A DNA stretch of 64,000 bases from Pochonia chlamydosporia 170 (Eukaryota > Ascomycota > Sordariomycetes > Hypocreales > Clavicipitaceae). Location of the stretch: positions 3,162,001 through 3,226,000 of the forward strand of contig NC_035794.1 in assembly GCF_001653235.2 (NCBI RefSeq), in the 5' to 3' direction. The notes beneath the pieces were generated by a model that was given only the letters and a program-made list of their open reading frames with translations, did not search any database and was not told the origin of the DNA. The first letter of the stretch is position 1, and each line of letters begins with the position of its first letter. Positions 60,157 through 64,000 of the stretch are shown here, piece by piece. The position numbers were made by a program, and so were the translations under genes.

Positions 60157-61130
60157 TTATAATTGCGTTCCACGAACCCCCATCAAATGAGTGAAGACCC
60201 GCCCTAACAGCGACTTCCTCCTACTCCGACTTGCTTGTACAACAGGATGTTTGACTACCAACCTCCGAACTGTCAATAACAAGCCCAATAAGCTCGCAAT
60301 GATGTCCTCTTCCGATACAGATCCAGTTGTATTCTCAGGCAAGAGTAAAACACCTTCACTATCATATACTGAGAATGAAGGGAACCGGGCAATATAGTGA
60401 TAGATCGCCACGATGCTGTTGGGATCGGTGCCCTCGTCATCCGTCCCAGAGGGATCAACTTCCACGAGAGTATACCTCAATGGACCAGTTAGGTGTGGGT
60501 CCATTGTAGCTTTTCGGTATCATTGGAATTCGAAAACGTGAAGGGATGCCGAGAAGTTGCAGCACTGGCGCTGGTATCTTCGATGGCGAATGTGGTGGTG
60601 ACAACAATGGTCTAGTCCAGAGTCATCGAGTAATCATCGGTAAAGTTTGGCAGTGTACTACTCTGCATCTGCTTCATATACACCATAGCTAATTCAATAC
60701 GGTCAACTACTCACATCTCAAGTTCACGATCCTCATTTCTATCTCCAACACGCCTCTTAGTAATTGCAGCTTCAGTTGCACCAATGTAAGCACCAGTCGC
60801 GTACTTAGCCGAGGTGCTCAAAGCTTGTGGTTTCTTTATAGTTGCTAATCGTGTGAAAAGCAGCCGGTTACCCATTACAGCGTCACCAGTAAGCTCACAC
60901 CCACCCAAAGGCGAGGAGCGGATGGTATGATGATACTCGGCGCTAATATCATGCAGCTGTAGGCTAAAGTCCGAGTTTCTGTTAGCGGGGAAGTACAACA
61001 CTTTAGATAGGCGTGCAGGAGGTGCAGTTGTCTTTGGTGCGAAGCCATTGTCAAATGTATTGGCTCTCTGCTGCATTTGCTCCGTTGAACTGAAAGCCTT
61101 ATAGCGCTGGACCCCGGCGGATTCAGCCAT
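60157..61130 (-). CDS. Unrecognised protein gene, model unresolved and possibly frameshifted
   Basis: Two coding-like frames lie in order on the minus strand. 61130-60711 starts MAESAGVQRYKAFSSTEQMQ and has a gtgagt donor after GAT-CGT-GAA-CTT-GAG. 60504-60157 reads GPLRYTLVEVDPSGTDDEGT, then SIVAIYHYIARFPSFSVYDS and ends in RVFTHLMGVRGTQL. A middle stretch around 60607-60490 reads TTFAIEDTSASAATSRHPFT and NDTEKLQWTHT, then hits a stop. The last two frames differ by one base, and the only good donor puts the middle part out of phase. The pattern (LQW followed by RYTLVEVD and a short hydrophobic helix) resembles fungal tubby-like hypothetical proteins. Either an intron was missed or the gene has a frameshift. 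Confidence 0.35.
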
Positions 61131-61955
61131 TATGAAGTTGAACAGGGAAGCCTGCTAAAGCTTGCTCTCAGTTTATCCCTCCGAAGAGATGGAATTAACA
61201 CATTTTAAGTAAAGTCACACAGGGCAGTCACTGGAAACACCTCAGGATACTCATCACTACACGCGGAAGGGTAAAAGTGTGAGGTTTGGAGAACCCGTCG
61301 TTTGTCAACGAATATTTGCAACGCACGGTTCAAGTCGCGGCATCAACTTTGACACAGGACCACAGACATGTGATAAAGCATTCTGAAAGGGCTGATAAGG
61401 TCCTAGAAGACGCCCTCGGAATCGTTCATCTTGGATTTATGCCAGGGACCAGGCCATCTACCACAACATGTACGCAAATGGGGCTTGCTAAGTAAGAGCC
61501 CCAAACTGCTCTGTACTTCTGCGTAGGCAGAAATTTGAACAGTTGACGTAATAGTGGGAGTTGCCATACATTTCTGGAAACCATGATTATAAGTTCTTTT
61601 CATGGACATTCTGTAAGTGGCGCATGATCACTTGAAGTTCTCACAAGGCAAATGGAGAACATATAAGCGTCAAGGTAGATTTAAAAGATTCTGGTGACTC
61701 GACATTCTGCCGTATGCCCAAGTCAGAATTGTAACGCAAATAGAGACACTTCAGCCCTAGAACACTAAGCCCTACAATTCGCCGCAATGAAGAGTGCCGA
61801 TGAGCTTGGCTGCGTAGCGCCAACCAGCACACATTCGCGGGTGTCGGCGACAAGCAAACCCTAGAAACTACAAAGGTATATGCAGATAAATATTCCCTGC
61901 CAATTGAATTCATTCTCAATAAGCCCGTAAGACGGAGGAAACTAGCCTTGAATGC
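61131..61955. other. Divergent spacer; unresolved 5' end of the regulator gene
   Basis: No zinc-cluster exon could be found here for the following regulator. The frame of its first exon is closed upstream by a TAA at about 61925, so a start exon may lie hidden in this stretch. Confidence 0.4.
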
Positions 61956-63605
61956 TTGGACGATGCGGGTTTTGGTGCTAGACTATCCAGGGTCAGCAAC
62001 TCCGCCCATGTTGCGGACTTTCAGGAATTGCGGACGGATATAGTTCCCAACACAACATCTACTTCGGGCAGAGTTGTGAGGCCTAATACAAATTTTTCCA
62101 CCTGTGCTGTAGAGAGTATGGACTTGCGAATCAGGAACTGGCGACAAGTGCCAACATCTCAGTCAGCGGGACCAACAAAGCCGAATACAGAGTTGGCGTT
62201 TATCAACATCAGCACACCTGGAGAGATTCGTGACAGACACAACCAACATATCATTCGCAGTCATGTTATGAGAGATATTGCTATTTCAAGGAGGCGTGGT
62301 GCCCTCGTTGACTTGTCTTCCGAATCAGTGGGTTCAAGGCCAGCGGCAGGCCTGCAACAAGTCAATGTATGTAGTTACCTCCAACGCATCTTTCAGGCGC
62401 TAGTGTTGTACGACAAAACAGCTCTTAGCCTAGTATTGGTGGACACTGGGTGTCATGCCTCGCAAGTATTTGGTAACTTCATCGGAAACACGGCTCAGCA
62501 ACCGCTTGACGCCTTGAGCAAGTATACCAAATTAATCGGGCTCATCAGAGGGCGACTATTACAGCATGGCGGTATCTCTGCTTATGATGCCGTAATTGGA
62601 ACGATTATTTGTCTTGCGTTCTACGATGTGAGTTTACCATTTGTCGCCATTAGCTGGTATATGTCTAACTGTTCGCTTGAGATGCGTCGTCTCGAATCTG
62701 ATCGATGGACAATGCACTTGGATGGTTTACGAGTCATCATGGACACAAGTGATGGGATAGGCAAACTTAATGTATCTCAACCTTTGAGTCAGGCCCTTTC
62801 TTTGTGAGTATTGCTGTATTCCTTCTGAGACTGCGATGAAGCCCTCCAACTAATGCTGCCTCATCATAGAGTGGATGTGATTGGATCACTTGTATTTGAC
62901 CGGCGGCCACGATTTCCGAGACCAAAAGTGGCTTCACTGGGGGACTCAGAGATATCTGCATCTTCTCGGCATCTTAACGGAGTTCTCTGTTCCTGGCAGC
63001 GCCGGTATCCCGCTATGTATGACCTCATGCGGATTCTGGGCCAACTAGCACAATTGGCAGAGCATATCAACCAAGCACCACTTGGCATTAAACAGGGCTC
63101 GACATATCTGTTCCAGGCGCTCGCTGTTCTCGTGTACGACCTACTTGCCATGTCACAGCCACTTACTCACCATACCAGTGCCCTATTGGCAACCGGCACG
63201 AAAGGTAGCATAGCTGTAAGGGAAGCTGTTCGTTTGACTGCATTAATTTACGTCACTACCGTACTGACTAAATCATCTGGTGACGAGCTATATTGTCCCA
63301 AGAAATATCAAGGGGCCATAAGAAGAGCCGTATCTGCCACAAATGACTCTGATTGGGCTGGCCTGGAACAATTAAAACTATGGGTGCTCGTCATCGCAGC
63401 GTTGGGCTCGGATGGAGAAAACAGACATTGGATGATCGACCATATTTCACCACTAATGAGCACATATGGCTGGGTATCTTGGGATGAACTGCTTATCCAG
63501 CTGCGATACATCGCCTGGAACGACGCTTTAGCAACCGAAGAGCAGCAGGCGCTCAAGACGCAAATTAACGAGCAGTTTGGTGCTACACTAAGCTCGGAGT
63601 TGTGA
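61956..63605 (+). CDS. Fungal transcription factor (fungal-specific domain), 5' end unresolved
   Basis: Exons 61956-62627, 62682-62803 and 62870-63605 sum to 510 codons. The 54-bp intron 1 is a multiple of three and has a tctaact branch site, so it could also be read through. The first codon of this frame is TTG, so the true start is upstream or in another exon. The motif HIIRSHVMRDIAISRRRG is typical of the segment just after the DNA-binding part in regulators of the fungal Zn2Cys6 group. WTMHLDGLRVIMDT and GSTYLFQALAVLVYDLLA are typical of the helical regulatory domain. No C6 zinc cluster is visible before it. It may regulate nearby genes, or be a zinc-less factor. Confidence 0.75.
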
Positions 63606-63657
63606 CTGCATTTGTAGCAAATATCTCAAGATACGAAATACATGGGTGGTAGCAAAA

Positions 63658-64000
63658 CTAATGAGTGATTCCACCGCTGACGGAAATGGACTGGCCTGTG
63701 ATCCATCTCGCCTTCTCATTGACAAGCAAAAGGACCGCATCACCAATATCTGCGGGTGTACCAGCACGATGGGCCGCCTTTGTAAGATCAATCTGTGGCT
63801 GCATCATAGCCTCAACATGTTCCGGCGGCACTATGTCTGTGAGAACCGGCCCCGGGGCTACAGCATTTACTGTGATTCCCTTACTTCTACCGAGCTGCCA
63901 CGAAATTTGTCAGTACAGTTGTCGGGGTTATTCAGTAGAGAAACAGTGCTGTGAAGCGTACCTCTCCCGCCCAAGACACAGTCAAGTTATCTAAGGCTGC
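63658..64000 (-). CDS. SDR-family oxidoreductase, 3' part only
   Basis: The 5' part of the gene lies beyond the right edge. A partial exon (64000-63962) and the last exon (63894-63658), split by a 67-bp intron, encode 91 residues in one frame. The first visible residues, AALDNLTVSW, are the segment just after the catalytic Tyr-x3-Lys. Then come GITVNAVAPGPVLTD (the NAVAPG motif), TPADIGDAVLLLVNEKARWI and GQSISVSGGITH at the C-terminus. These are the classic C-terminal features of NAD(P)-dependent 3-ketoacyl-reductase-like SDRs. The N-terminal nucleotide loop is outside the window. It ends 52 bp from the end of the convergent regulator gene. Confidence 0.9.

Noticed and set aside
1..64000. Secondary-metabolite cluster, transposon or CRISPR array
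   Set aside because: No PKS, NRPS, terpene synthase, transposase, terminal repeats or spaced direct repeats were found. Regulators, transporters and oxidoreductases are present but scattered among unrelated genes.

Overview
The window is nuclear DNA of a filamentous ascomycete (Pezizomycotina). Genes are short and widely spaced. Introns of 44-123 bp have GT/AG ends and often a visible branch site (ctaac or ctgac). Gene families are typical of the group: HET, Zn2Cys6, PTH11-like receptor, DUF3632, DUF7136, DUF2306 and Sulfotransfer_4. A secreted ribonuclease gene at 59.3 kb matches the insecticidal ribotoxin hirsutellin A in catalytic and cysteine spacing. This suggests a hypocrealean insect pathogen; that assignment is inference.

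Left part (1-13 kb): a HET-domain gene runs off the left edge. Next come an unrecognised two-exon gene and a 1516-residue gene that fuses an indoleamine 2,3-dioxygenase-like domain to an FAD/NADPH reductase module, a cytochrome b5 domain and a long Ser-rich tail. About 5 kb of gene-poor DNA follows, ending in one tentative 85-residue gene.

Centre (13-36 kb): an accessory region rich in secreted and surface proteins. It holds an arylsulfotransferase-family protein, an MCT-type transporter, three cell-surface or GPI-type proteins (Kre9-like, DUF7136, cupredoxin), a Zn2Cys6 regulator, a DUF2306 membrane protein, an APH-fold kinase, a small secreted protein, remnants of broken genes and a nine-exon secreted GMC oxidoreductase.

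Right part (36-64 kb): the conserved splicing gene rse1 (SF3b subunit 3) is a housekeeping anchor. After it come a sugar transporter and a convergent GH2 beta-mannosidase, plausibly a mannoside uptake and hydrolysis pair. Then a small protein with an acylation signal, a BBE-type flavoprotein without the usual FAD-linking histidine, a CFEM/PTH11-type receptor, a Sulfotransfer_4 protein with a C-terminal membrane anchor, a DUF3632 protein, the ribotoxin, an unresolved and possibly broken gene, a fungal transcription factor, and the 3' end of an SDR gene at the right edge.

Splice sites were read by eye. For nearly all multi-exon models the summed exon lengths divide by three, which supports them, but no alignment or RNA evidence was available. 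I saw no PKS, NRPS or terpene synthase gene, transposase, tRNA, rRNA or CRISPR array.
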